This document shows positions 31,181 to 43,032 of a stretch of DNA of 64,000 nucleotides, in pieces. The position numbers and the translations under genes were made by a program. Position 1 is the stretch's first letter, and every line of letters begins with the position of its first letter. This stretch comes from Endothia cerciana (lineage: Eukaryota; Ascomycota; Sordariomycetes; Diaporthales; Cryphonectriaceae), in assembly GCA_026119935.1 (NCBI GenBank), contig JALRMH010000046.1, forward strand, positions 124,001-188,000, in the 5' to 3' direction. Under the pieces are notes generated by a model. The model saw nothing but the letters and a program-made list of their open reading frames with translations. It was not told where the DNA came from and did not search any database.

Positions 31181-34100
31181 ATGGCTTCCTACGGCCACCC
31201 CTCGACGGCCGCCGCCCCACGACATGGCCAGCCCGTGGCCTACGGCGCCCCGGCCATGCCCATCATGCCGGGTGGCCCAGCAGCGCCCGCCGGCACCTTC
31301 TCCCCGGGCACCAAGATCCAGGTCGGCAGCCATCGCGTGGTGATCCAGAAGTACCTGTCGGAAGGCGGCTTTGCCCACGTCTACCTTGTCAAGATGCCCA
31401 AGCCCGTCGACGGCACCGACGTCGCCGTGCTCAAGCGCGTGGCCGTTCCAGACAAGGAGGCCCTGAAGGGCATGCGCACCGAGGTCGAGACCATGAAGAG
31501 GCTCAAGGGCCACCGCCCCATCGTCACGTATATCGACTCGCATGCCTCCGAGCTTAGGGGCGGCGGCTACGAGGTGTTCTTGCTCATGGAGTACTGCAAC
31601 GGGGGAGGACTGATCGACTTTATGAACACGAGGCTACAGCACCGTTTGACGGAGCCCGAGATCCTACAGATATTCACAGACGTCGCCGAGGGTGTTGCCT
31701 GCATGCACTACCTGAAACCGCCGCTGCTGCATCGCGACCTGAAGGTTGAGAACGTCCTGATCACGACGGCAGGCTCAAAGAAGAAGTTCAAGCTGTGCGA
31801 TTTTGGCTCCGCCGCGGTCCCGAGACCTGCCCCGACGACGGTGATCGAGTGCCGGTTGGTGGAGGAAGATGTTCAGAAGCACACGACCATGCAATACAGG
31901 AGTCCAGAGATGATCGATGTATACCGAAAGCAACCGATCGACGAGAAGTCAGACATATGGGCGCTGGGGGTCTTGCTTTACAAGCTGTGCTACTATACCA
32001 CGCCCTTCGAGGACCAAGGTCAACTGGCAATTCTCAACGCCAGCTACAGATTCCCAAGTTATCCAGCCTTCTCGGACAGGTTAAAGAAGCTGATAGGTAA
32101 GCCACCGCCGGATGCAGCCTATGCTGTGCCCCAGGCTGACGTTGGGTACACAGCATCCATGTTGAAAGAGCACCCGCAATCCAGACCAAATATTTATCAA
32201 GTGCTTCGGGAGTCCTGTGCTATGCAGGGCCGCGAGGTCCCTGTTAAAGACGTACGATTCGCCGCCCCGATATGCGGGAATTCCAAGCTGATGGTATTCG
32301 CAGATATACACAGGCAGGTCACAGTCAGAGCCCCAGCGCCGAGAGCCACCGCCACAAGCCGCTTCAAAAGCTTCCACTCCTGCGGTAGGGGCCGTCTTCT
32401 CTCCACCCGCACAGCATGAACAAGCGATCCCGGAGATCGCGCCCATGCGAAGGGGACGATTACCAGCCTCAACACCACAAGCGAGTCATGCTACAAAACC
32501 AAGTCCCTCACCGAAGCCGGTCACAGTTGGGGACCCTTTTGCCGCGCTCGACTCCACGTCTGGTGCGAAAGGAGGCGATGAGCTGTCAACGAGGTTCCCG
32601 ACTCTCGATCAATTCTCTATTCTGCACGAAAAGGGGATCAAATTTGATTTTGACAGCACAGGTTCGCCTGTTGCTGGGAACGAGGCGCCGGAGAAGGCGT
32701 CGGACAATGCCCTCAACATTACTCAAGGTCTGGCAGTAGCTGAAGGAGAGACGCCTCGGCAGGTACCAGCGCCCTCGACGTCGCCAGAGAAAGCAGCGCA
32801 GGCACCGCCGAAAGCAGCGTCAGCGCCTCCTAAACCGTCTGAAATGAGCCGCGCTTCTGAGATTATCATGAGCACTCCTGAGTTGCAGGCCATCTCTTCA
32901 GGATCTGCCCAGGTATTCCAGCCATCGCCCACGCGATCCACGATGATCTCGACAGGGACCATGACCACCCCACCAATGGAACGACAAAATTCGAGGACGC
33001 CGTCGCAGTACTCTGTCTATCGTTTCCCCGATCGGCATCATCGATCCTCGAGCCTTACGAGAACGCAAGAGGCGAGCTTGCCAACTCGCAAAGAATCTCC
33101 AAAAATTCGTGCAAGTGCCTCTTTCCTCGGCCACGTAAGGCACGCGTCTTCCTCGGCGAGACCCTCCCTTGAGGGGAGCCGGCCTAGTATGGAAAACCTT
33201 GGTGAGCCACTGAGCAAGTCGAGGTCCATGTCGGGACGTACTCGACCAGTCAGCACACACCTCGAATCAAATATGGACTTCCTGCGTGAGCGTGAGAGCA
33301 TCCCAAAGCCGCTTGGCTCTCCAGCACTGCCTTCGCCAAGCCTGCTTTCAACAGACAAGGCATCTCCACCAAGCCTGCTGATTGATGCCGACGAGACGAA
33401 CATCGAGTCCAATGTCGACTTCCTCCGTTCGATGGAAGATTACAAACCCAGGAAAAGCGAGGAGGGCAAGCGGACTAGCCTTTCGTCTCTAGGGAAGAAG
33501 TCCTCCTCGATACTCGCTGGCAAATTCGGCGACGCATTCAAACGTTTCGAGTCTAGTCAACCTGCTCCACCACCACTACGGACCCCATCACCATCAGGAA
33601 CACTTGAGCGCAAGGACCTGACCCCAATCGCTGGATCTGAGGCCACAGATGGACGAAGTGATGACGGCCAGGCACCCGAGGAGTCAGACGCTATGACACC
33701 GGAAATGCGTCGTGAGATCGAGAGGCGACAGTTGGCAGACGAGGAAAGGCGAGTTGCCGTGGCGCAGGCAGAGTACCGAGCACGGGTTGCCTCGCGTGAA
33801 GAAGGAGGAAGGCCGGCTCCACCTCCAGTCCTTGGCTCATCACGAGCTGTTGCGATACAAAATAAGGTTCAGAGCCTGCTTGACGAGAACACTCGCTCCT
33901 CAGCGAATATCAAAAGGACTGCAGAGGGCTACGGGCAGTACACAGCTGCCCCTAGCGTGCTGACACAGGCAGTCAATCCTAGGCCTGATATACCGCGCAA
34001 GTCTATAGGTACGGACCGGAGCTCGATGGCATCGCCCCGACCGATCTCCAGCTCTGCGTCTCTCAACAGAGTGTCGACCATGTCCCCAAAACCAACGGAC

Positions 34101-34436
34101 TTCTCACGGCCACCGGTGCCACCAAAAGACATCAAGCCAGCAGCCCCACCGAAACCGGTGCACCTCAACAAAAATCTCACGAGCAGCTCAAAGCACCAGA
34201 CCTTGAGGTCTTCTTCGCCGCCCAAGGCAGCTATCAACACTACCGGCATGCGACAGACTGGTCGTCTCGAGGCGCTGGTAGCGGCTGACCTCCCGGGTCA
34301 GCCCTCTTTGGACATGACCCCGGAGGAGAAGGACGACTATCTCCGCGACTTCTCGAAAAGATTTCCTAGTCTGACTTCTATCGAAATGGTCGAGCGAGAC
34401 CTCGTGGCCGAAGAGAGCAACAAGCCAGGCAGATAG
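31181..34436 (+). CDS. Ark/Prk (NAK/AAK1) family serine/threonine kinase
   Basis: Three exons (31181-32096, 32154-32251, 32304-34436) give 1048 residues. The kinase domain spans about residues 50-330: EGGFAHVYLV glycine loop, Lys85 in VAVLKR, HRDLKVENVL (HRD 184-186), DFG 207-209, and SPEMIDVY. Intron 1 is fixed by LKKLI-ASMLKEHP, and intron 2 by VPVKD-IYTGRSQSE, a conserved post-kinase stretch. The long disordered tail is Pro/Ser-rich with PxxP segments (PPVPPKDIKPAAPPKP) and a conserved end, PEEKDDYLRDFSKRFPSL. Ark1/Prk1 kinases phosphorylate endocytic coat proteins (Pan1, Sla1 type) to disassemble actin patches. The tail holds a repeated motif, ESN(M/V)DFLR. Starting at 31181 (MASYGHPS) is preferred because upstream sequence looks like leader and lacks an in-frame ATG. 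Confidence 0.92.
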
Positions 34437-35471
34437 GGCGCGCCCTGGACTTGGTCTCCAAGCAGGTTCGCGAGGCTGCACCGCCTGTGGGAGAGGCGAA
34501 CCAGTGGTGACTGGGCCCCAGCTACCGTCTGAGTGACGAGGATGGCGGCAGCGGCGAATCCGAATGAAAAGATATAGAATCTATATTGTTAAATGGTGTG
34601 GCGCATCACTTGTGTTAGTGTTGGATTTGGATCGGAGCCACTAGAGGGCCGCCTCGTTTGCGCGAGCCCAGAGTTCGGAGGCTACTTAGTAGAAAGTTGC
34701 TAGCGCGAATCGAATGGCAAGAGGACATGTACGGGTACATGGTAGACTCTGAGGTGGCCATAGAAACCAAAGCATGTCTAATCTCGACCCTCGATCCTCG
34801 CAGCGGCGGACTTTGGGCATTCGAGAGTTCATAGAAAAGTAAGAAGTGAACTTCTGTCACTTAACAAACCTTGCCTCGAGTTGGGACTAAGTAGTTCACT
34901 CGCAGAAGAGCTGCACGTCGCATTCCAAAGTGGACAAAACGAGCTGTCATGTTTTCTCCAGAGCATTGTTTGGGAATGGGCTGTTTGGCCATCCAAAAAG
35001 CTTCCTAGCTCGGGCGTTGATGCTACAAGGCCCGGTCCGGAGTCGGCCGGCCGGCGGAGACGATAAGCAGGGGATGGATGACCTCCGAGATCAGGGCGAT
35101 TGGTCATTTCATCTGCTTTATCACGATACCTACGACGCATCTGCGCATCCACTTACTTGCCTGCTATTTCTATGCCTCAAGTCAGACAAGGTGACAGCAC
35201 AGTCCCCCCGCACCTTCATCATCGAGGGTCTCGTTTCCTGGCCACACAGCCTGACTGATGGCGGGCTGCACTCTAGCAACTTGAATCCCTTCAGAGTGCC
35301 AAACCACTTCGAATCGTGCAAAATCAAAATACTATTGCTCGTGGGGATGGTAGGTAGCGAACACACCAGCATCACTGGGAGGACAGGCGGTGTAGCCATC
35401 ACAATTGTCATAGCATCTCGAGCTCCGACATAGACTTAACCTCACCACTACCCAGGCGCTCACCACCTAAA
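34437..35471. other. Intergenic: kinase 3' flank and P450 promoter
   Basis: No gene recognised. Short frames on both strands have no family features. Confidence 0.4.
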
Positions 35472-36926
35472 ATGCTACTCCTCTCACCTATCATCATCAC
35501 CCCCTTCTTCTTTCTCCTTGTCACCCTCACCCTTGTCCGCCGTCTTCGCTCCCCGCTGTCCCGCCTCCCCGGGCCACGGTACTCACTCTTCACGTCCCTC
35601 CCAGTGAAATGGGCTGAGTTCCACGCCCAGCGCACGCGGTTCATCCACGGCCTGCACCGGCGCTACGGCCCCGTGGTGCGTGTGGCGCCCAACGAGGTCA
35701 GTTTCAGCTCGGCCGCCGCGGTCAAGGAGATCTACTGCTCGGGCGGCAGCGGGTACGACAAGACAGAGTTTTACAACCTGTTCACCGTCTATGGACGGCG
35801 GACCATGTTCTCGACGCTTGACAAGGATGCTCATGCTCGACGGAAACGAGCTCTGGCAGACCGGTATGCGAACAGCAACGTGACCCGGGGCGAGAGTATA
35901 GAGGGGATCGAGGAGCGCGGCCGGCGGTTTGTACACCGGGTGGAGGGTTCTGGGGGTGAGGTGGATATCTATACCGCCCTACACGCATATGCTTTTGACT
36001 GCGCGTCACATCACATTTTCCATCCCCTCGGCGCGGACTCGTTACGCCAAGGGAAAGACGAGGAGATCATGCTCGAGGTCACGAGCGACTCGTCCCTGCA
36101 GAACCGTTTGGTCAGGTACTACTCCCCGACACTGCACAGCATCATCAGCTCCGCGCTTGACCTCGTGGCCCCGCCGAGGGACACGCCATTGGCCGACAAC
36201 TTCGTTCTGGATGCCACGGACAAGGGCTCCGAGGCACGGCCCTTTACTCTGTTGGGCAGACTGGGTGACAAGGCTTGGGACCTGGAAAGCACGACCGTGG
36301 CGGCGGAGTGTCTGGACCATATGGTCGCCGGCATCGACACCACTGGCGACGCGCTCTGTTTCCTGATGTGGGAGCTGTCGCAGCCCAGGTCTCTGCGATT
36401 TCAGGAGACGATGCGCGCAGAGATTCGTGACAAGGGAAGGAGTGAAAACTGGGATAAATTGACATATCTCGACGCGGTGGTGATGGAGGGCCTCCGGTGT
36501 TTCCCCGCGATCCCGATGTCACTCCCCCGGTACGTGCCCGCAGGTGGGAGGACGATCGGCGGGTACTTCATCCCGGAACATACCATCGTCAGCTCGCAGG
36601 CCTACTCCGTCCACCGCATAGACGAGACCATCTTCCCCGAGCCGGACAGGTTCAACCCGGAGCGGTGGCTCGCGAACGACGACAAGGATGCGGCGAGAAA
36701 GAGGGCCTTCTTTGCGTTTGCGAATGGGGGACGGGGATGCGTCGGCAAGCACCTGGCGCTGGCGGAGATGAAGATCCTGCTGAGGGACGTCTATTCACGA
36801 TACCTCACACTACCGGGCCAGGGCATGAGGCAGGAGATGATGGAGATGGAAGATACGTTGATTTCGTCGAGGCCGAAGGCGCAGAGGTGTCTTATGCAGT
36901 TTATTGCGGATGAGGCTGAGAGTTAG
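35472..36926 (+). CDS. Cytochrome P450 monooxygenase, intronless
   Basis: A single exon of 484 residues with an N-terminal membrane anchor (residues 5-22) followed by the proline hinge RLPGPRYSL. All core P450 motifs are present: I-helix AGIDTTGD (286-293), ExxR in VMEGLR, the FNPERW block, and the heme loop FANGGRGCVGKHLAL with Cys423 as thiolate ligand. The protein should act at the endoplasmic reticulum with cytochrome P450 reductase. The family resembles fungal accessory P450s of secondary or xenobiotic metabolism, but the CYP number and substrate cannot be assigned. No biosynthetic backbone gene lies in the window. Confidence 0.94.
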   Translation: MLLLSPIIITPFFFLLVTLTLVRRLRSPLSRLPGPRYSLFTSLPVKWAEFHAQRTRFIHGLHRRYGPVVRVAPNEVSFSSAAAVKEIYCSGGSGYDKTEFYNLFTVYGRRTMFSTLDKDAHARRKRALADRYANSNVTRGESIEGIEERGRRFVHRVEGSGGEVDIYTALHAYAFDCASHHIFHPLGADSLRQGKDEEIMLEVTSDSSLQNRLVRYYSPTLHSIISSALDLVAPPRDTPLADNFVLDATDKGSEARPFTLLGRLGDKAWDLESTTVAAECLDHMVAGIDTTGDALCFLMWELSQPRSLRFQETMRAEIRDKGRSENWDKLTYLDAVVMEGLRCFPAIPMSLPRYVPAGGRTIGGYFIPEHTIVSSQAYSVHRIDETIFPEPDRFNPERWLANDDKDAARKRAFFAFANGGRGCVGKHLALAEMKILLRDVYSRYLTLPGQGMRQEMMEMEDTLISSRPKAQRCLMQFIADEAES

Positions 36927-38500
36927 AACGCGTTGAGCTCGAGAAGGGCTCGGGGCTCCGAGGGTCGAGATACGGTACCGCGTGCCCACTCATCAGGAAA
37001 CCCGTCACGGGCAAGAAATGCCTTCACTCTGAGTAACTTGTCCACAACATCAGCTTGCAAAACAGCATGAAGAGTTCTGCGTCTGCCACGATGATGGATC
37101 ACTCTGTCTCTACTATGGCGCCTACAGCCAGTCTAAATAGTGACCCCCGGGCGCAAATATGTCAAGAGACCTCAAGGCCTCTAGAGACATAGGATGCCAG
37201 ATGGTCACGACGACTCATTGGGTTTTGCACAAGAATGCAGATGACCACACAGTGTAAAGACAGTAACAGGATGTATCTCTAGTGTGTTGCTGGTGGCAGT
37301 CATAACAGAGAGAAAACCAAGGCTCCAACGAAATATAGAGATGCTTAGCTTGTGTGGCTTACATAAAATAAAAAGGCACGAACTTGTGAGCGTCATCATC
37401 GAGTGAAGGCAAAGGAAGTGCTCCGTAGCGTGCCTAGGCTGCTTTGTGCCTGCTATTGCGTTAGCGAGGATGGAAAACACCTAACAGCAAAGACGCAGTA
37501 CAGTATGCGTGCAGTGACTTGGTGGGTTTGGCCTCATCACTGTAGTGTGTGAGCTGGCGCTGGGGGCCGTAGTTAGCTAGCGAACCACCCTGCCACTGCC
37601 ACCCTACCACAGTACATAGTGCGATCTGGTGGGCTGTGCCTGAGCCTTTTTTACCCGGCCCCGGTTTTCTGGCACTTGACTCTCCATCCTTTTTCCTCCC
37701 TCTTTCAATCCCATTCTTCGAAACCCACACCACAACACACTTCAGCCCACAACTCTCCCACCTGAGCTGGAAATCTCTTCCCCATCAGAAAGACTCACCT
37801 CTGCCAAAGGCATACAGTCAAGCTTCCTTCACCGAAATCGACGCGCGGCGCCGTGACTCTCACCACTGCGAAGACTGTGACGCGCCCCCTCACACAGCAC
37901 TCGAAACCCAACCCCCGCCACATCCGAAGCGACTTCGTTGAAACCCATCCTCAACCTCATCAACGACCCCCTCCGGCCCCATCGAGACTTTGCCCTAGAG
38001 ACCGTCGACTGCAACAGTAACGATTCCACATCGGGCCTGTTGTCTCTCTCGATCCCCCTGAAAGACCAACCCACCACGGTTCGATACAGGACACAGAAGC
38101 TGTTTATGTATCAGCACGACAAAATTCCCGTCCACCGACACTCCGACCCTCCCCTCGAGCTACAGCTCTTTCGTAACCCGCGAAAGCCTTGTAGCCCCAA
38201 CCTCAGTCCAGACGGTTGAACCATAGTCATCATCAAGCACTCGACGCTTTCATGCCTGCCCACCAGCCCAACATAACGGCCCCCCTCATGTTGAACTTCA
38301 GTACAGTCCAGCATTAACCACCCGGCTTGTTCTGCCTCTATCCACGTCCTCGCCCTCAGGACCCCATGTCCAGTCACTTCCTACAAGTCCAGTAACTTGC
38401 ATCACGCCCCATCTCTCTCGTCCCGGCCTGAGTACAGCGTCCTCGTCCGCACACCGAATCCGACAGCCTTGCATACCGGCCTACCAACTAATCTGCAAAC
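36927..38500. other. P450 3' flank and long 5' region of eIF5
   Basis: Bases from about 37640 to 38500 are C-rich, purine-poor and CA/CT-rich, like a long 5' leader of a highly expressed gene. No ATG-initiated coding frame of note; the open frame at 37938-38219 starts with TTG. A leader intron is possible but not assigned. Confidence 0.45.
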
Positions 38501-39871
38501 ATGGCTGCTCTTATCAACGTTCGTCGCGATGTTAGCGACAGCTTCTATCGTTACAAGATGGAGCGCCTCCAGACCAAGGTCGAAGGCAAGGGCAACGGTA
38601 TCAAGACCGTCGTCGTCAACCTGACCAGCGTCGCCCAGTCCCTCGATCGTCCCGGCGCCTACCTGATCAAGTTCTTCGGCTTCGAGCTTGGCGCCCAGAC
38701 CAACATCGACCCCAAGGATGACCGTTGGATCATCAATGGTGCTCACGAGTCGGCTAAGCTTCAGGACCTCCTCGATACCTTCATCAAGAAGTTCGTCCTC
38801 TGCCAGAAGTGCAAGAATCCCGAGACCAAGGTCGACATCAAGGACGGTATCATCGAGCTCGACTGCAAGGCCTGCGGTGTTCACTCTTCCGTGGACCTGC
38901 GTCACAAGCTTAGTGGCTTCATCATCAAGAACCAGGCGACGTCTAAGAAGAACAAGAAGGACAAGGCCGAACGCAAGGCCGCTCGCAAGGCCAAGCAGAA
39001 CGGCCAGGCCAACGGCAAAGGCAGCGACGACGATGACAAGTCCGACCACTCCGCTGACAAGGACAACGGTGACAGCGGTAGCGCCAACGGGGATACCAAC
39101 GGCGACATCGCCAGCGACGATGATGCCCTCACCCGCAAGATCAAGGCCGAGGCTCAGGAGATCAAGAGCGCTAATGTTGAGATCAAGGACGATGACTGGG
39201 CTGTGGACATGAGCGAGGAGGCTGTCAAGGCCCGCCAGCAGAATCTCCCCGGCGAGTTCAAGCAGAAACTTGTCATCAACGGGGACGATGAGGATGAGGA
39301 TGGCGAGGGTGGTGGCAACACCGTCTACGACCAGTTGGGCGACTGGATTCAGGAGCAGACCGAGGAAAAGGGAGGCGTCGACAATGTCGATGGCGTTGAG
39401 CTTTATGTCAAAGCCAAGGAGCTCGGCATCGAGACCAAGCACCGCACCGTTCAGGTGCTTGTCCTGACCCTCTTCAACGAGAACATCCTTGCCCAGATCC
39501 CCAAGCGTGCTGCCTTGCTCGCCAGGGTACGTATATAAGCCCCCACAGACCGGTTGGAATTTCTTCACTAACGGAGATGATAGATCATCGGCGAATCTGA
39601 GCGTCACCAGAAGGCTCTGCTGGGTGGTACTGAACGCCTCATCGGTGACCGCATGAAGGAAACACCCGAGTTCCTTGACAAGATCGTCAAGATCCTGATG
39701 CTCTACTACCAGCACGATCTTGCCTCTGAGGAGGTTTTGCAGAAGTGGGGCAGCAAGGCGAGCAAGAAGTACGTCGATCTGTCTACTTCTCGCAAGATCC
39801 GCAAAGCCTCCGAGCCCTTCATGAAGTGGCTGGAGGAGGCTGAGGACGATGATTCTTCCGACGAGGAGTGA
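38501..39871 (+). CDS. TIF5: Translation initiation factor eIF5
   Basis: Two exons (38501-39526 and 39584-39871) give 437 residues. The N-terminal domain (about 1-150) has NVRRDVSDSFYRYKM with the GAP arginine (Arg17) and a zinc ribbon, Cys101/104/122/125 (CQKC, CKAC). A Lys-rich then acidic linker follows (GKGSDDDDKSDHSADKDNGD). The C-terminal W2/MIF4G-like HEAT domain ends in FMKWLEEAEDDDSSDEE, including the aromatic-acidic boxes that bind eIF2beta and eIF3c. eIF5 is the GTPase-activating protein for eIF2 at start-codon recognition. The intron joins LLAR-IIGESERHQKALLGG. Strong codon bias leaves long artefactual frames on the opposite strand. Confidence 0.96.
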
Positions 39872-41504
39872 GGCGTACTGTCCGAAGGGGCGTAGATGTC
39901 AAGGTTGGAATTTCAGATCTCTTCGTTGAATGCTTTCTCTCTTGATCCTACTGTCCATTATTATCGTTTGCTCTGCGCTTCCCACACCCAGATTGTCTCA
40001 AAACGTGGTGATGTGTATTCGTTTGATTCTGCTTGGTTTTTTGGGACACAGAAAAGTTCCGGCTACGGACAACGCCTTGGTTCTGTGTATAATGTCAGCT
40101 AGTTTCTGAATAAAACTCACCGCTCATTACTTACTGCGTCATCATTTAGCACAAGGCTGATCTGATTCATGTGACGCATTCTAACTAACATCATTGACTG
40201 ACTCCACTGCACGCGCCGAGAGATGCCTGTTGCTGGCTTGTCTTTTTCACAATTCGTTAAGTTCGTCCCCTATCCGTCACCGCCTACAACCGAGGTGGGA
40301 AGAGTCCATCTCACAGGTATAAGATGCATATGACAGTCGGTTCGCACATTGCCAGGGATCCTCGGAACCCTCATTTTGATCTAGAAAGTGTCCATGTCAC
40401 TCACTGTCCGACCTCGGCTGGTTCCCCTAAGTATTTCTCCGGTCTAAAGGGGAGTGTTTGACAATTGGGAGACAAGACGGACAACACTAAATGGTTTTTG
40501 TGCCTGGCTGCTTGGTTGCGGAGCGGCCCACGGGGGAGGATCTATAGATACGCAACCAGGGCAAATATGCGGAGAGAGAGCAATACCGTATTGCGAGGCC
40601 CAGGAGTGCGAGGCTCGGTACGTTACAGCAGATAATCCGGAACAACAGGAGTGAGGGGTTGAAAGGCGTGAGGTTGGACATGGTGAGGGCAGGTCTGGGG
40701 GCAAGAGTTGTGCCAAGGTACTGTGAAACTCCATGTCTGCTACGGAGGTTGCTCCGGCTTCCTGGGTGTCCGGAGTATCTGCACTTGCACAGCCATGCCG
40801 CAGCCGCAAAGACGCTGCAAAAGTAGAAGAGGTCTGCCCTGGCCTGACAGGGCTGGTACCATGGGCATGAACCCGTCTGCCAATAGCCCACTCAGCTTTG
40901 ACTCCTGAAGTACTAGTGCCTCGGTACCGTACATAGAATCAATAGCTGGGCGCAAGGGTGCCACCCTTCTCATTAGTAGAAGTTCCTATGCTGCGATTCG
41001 TGGGCAGATTCTGGTGTCGTTCGTTCCCTGAGCCTCGGAAAGAAGGCCCCCGGGATCTTAACGGGATGAAGAGCGTATCAGAGATCCCTGGAAGCTCACG
41101 ACGAGGACTGGGGCCGCAGAAGGATGTATCAAACACGAAGGAGAGACAAATTGTGAGGAGACAACCCTCGCCGCGAAAGAGAAGACCGCCATACCGACCC
41201 CGCAAATAAAGGGGGGAGAGCAGAGGGGATGCATCTTCCCACATAATTCAGCAAGGAGGTGTTTGGTCTCCTACATGTCTTGATCTGAATTTAGCAACGG
41301 CGGCGGCATTCCACACTTTGCCAGCATTAGAGGCTTAAGCCGTCACGGCTTAAGCATTAGCTCAGAAATGGTTAGTCGACCACATAGATTGGTAGTCTTG
41401 AGACCGTATGGAAGATCCAAAATACGTAACTTTTCCCAACCCAAATGAACTCTCGTTGTTTATGCCAAGTTGCAAAAGAAGAAGCAAAAGTCCAATGTCC
41501 TGCA
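39872..41504. other. Intergenic between eIF5 and the SAT4-family gene
   Basis: The eIF5 3' UTR and the 3' flank of the SAT4-family gene; the two genes converge here. No gene recognised. It includes the perfect inverted repeat at 41333-41355. Confidence 0.4.
41333..41355. repeat. Perfect 10-bp inverted repeat
   Basis: GCTTAAGCCG-TCA-CGGCTTAAGC, with CATTAG just outside each arm (gcattagag on the left, gcattag on the right). It lies 150 bp beyond the stop of the SAT4-family gene and could be a hairpin in a 3' UTR, a terminator-like signal, or a palindromic element footprint. Confidence 0.8.
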
Positions 41505-43032
41505 TCACACATCCGATACGAACACCGACGTCTCCATCGTCTTTGTGATGCCATGCGGGGACAGAATTGCCTCCTCGCTGCTGTCGTCTCCCCTTCTACT
41601 GCGCGACGTGGCGATGTTGCTCGTGATTTTTGCATTGTATGTTGCCTCCTTCTTGGCAAAAGTCTTGAACGGGTCGCCCTTGCGCGAGACTGACGTGAGG
41701 GCGATGCTGTCGGTTTGCCTCGCATATCCGCTCCTCGCGCCGGGTGTTCGGTTCCCGTACTGGCTCGGTCCTTGTGGATAGCTCGGCTCGTTGGTGGAGC
41801 CCAGGAAACGCCGGAAGATACTGTGAGAGATGAAACATTAACTTCTGGTGCAGCCATAAGAGGGCATGGTGTGGGGACAGGAGGTAGGTAGTAGATGGGC
41901 CGGGAATAGTGACGAGGGATGTACTGGACTTACGGGCGAAGACAAGGTAACGAGGCGGCGAGAATGGCGGTATCGACCTCGACACTATTCATGGTTGAGT
42001 CAGCCCAGGCACAATATGCGATCGAAGCTGTTCGTTGAGAGATGTCTTACTTCAGCCAGATGTATAAATCTGTGGACCACATCCAGGCGCTGCCCAGAAA
42101 AACACGCAATATGGAGGCGATGACGGCGCTGTCTGATGTTAGAATTTTTCCTTCCTGTACCCTTAACGAATCTTTGTAGTGGCAACGTACAACAGGCCGA
42201 GGCTCATAATAAAGACCAAGGTGATCTTTGTTCTCCGCTTCAGTTGTAGTTTCAGGATCACCCAAACGGGCAGGAGCCAGGTGAAGAAGTCGGTGGTGAT
42301 GTTAATGGCTGTTGGGAGAAGGGATTAGCATTTTCGTCTTCTAGACCTGGATAAGCAGGACAATTTGGCGTCACATACCAGCATTCAGGTTCCCAATGAT
42401 GCTCAAGGTCTTGGCGCTCCAACAAGTACCCGACACACTGCTGTTCCAGTATGATCTTGTTGGGGTACACATCAAGACGAAGGTGAGGGTGGAGTACACT
42501 AATTAGATAGATCGCGATGAACGCGATGAACCCGACCACGAGTCGCCTCAGAAATCTGGTCTGAAGGAAGCGCCTGAGGAAAAATCCGACCGATATCTTG
42601 ACCAGGCAGATGCCCACGACACAGAATATGCCAATCATGATCTGGCAGAATTTGAAGTCCTCCTGGTCCTTCAAGGACATCATGTCTGCGTGCTGAGCAC
42701 CCCCTGCTCTGACGAGGCCGGCAAAGAAGACGAAGCCTAAGATGGCACAACCCTATACCGATCGCAAAAAGTCAGCCACGAGACAAGTCACCATGGCGTA
42801 GCGTGGCTGATCTTACTAGAGCCAAGATCATTGCCGCATCGTCCCATCCGAACGTTCTCAGTATGACCTGTCGAGCCCAACAACGCATCAACACCACCGC
42901 ACACGCCAGGGCCATCAAGGTCCCGGTTATGCCTAGAAGCTCGGCACCATTTGAAGCGACGATAGCACTGCTGTCATCAACTTGGACCTGGTAGTCGGTG
43001 AGTGACAGCGAGGCATCTGTGCCGGGCGCCAT
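41505..43032 (-). pseudogene. SAT4/PTH11-like seven-helix protein with one frameshift
   Basis: Six exons (43032-42817, 42752-42379, 42308-42191, 42128-42051, 41984-41934, 41820-41505) join with GT-AG introns and would give about 383 residues. The phases agree everywhere except for one extra base in exon 2, near 42497-42500, between FIAFIAIYLI and STLTFVLMCTPTRSYW. The order matches the fungal 'rhodopsin-domain' (SAT4) family: FGWDDAAMILAL, CVVGICLVKISVGFFLRR, TCWSAKTLSIIGNLNA, INITTDFFTWLLPVWVILKL, LRVFLGSAWMWSTDLYIWLK and NVEVDTAILAASLPCLRP, then a hydrophilic tail (KTFAKKEATYNAKI). Such proteins are GPCR-like membrane proteins, a few linked to host surface sensing. The defect may be a very young pseudogene, a polymorphism or a sequencing error; otherwise the gene is intact. 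Confidence 0.85.

Noticed and set aside
38402..39715. A 437-codon open frame on the minus strand covering most of eIF5
   Set aside because: It mirrors the codon bias of eIF5 (few TTA, CTA, TCA codons), is Leu/Val-rich and lacks domain motifs.
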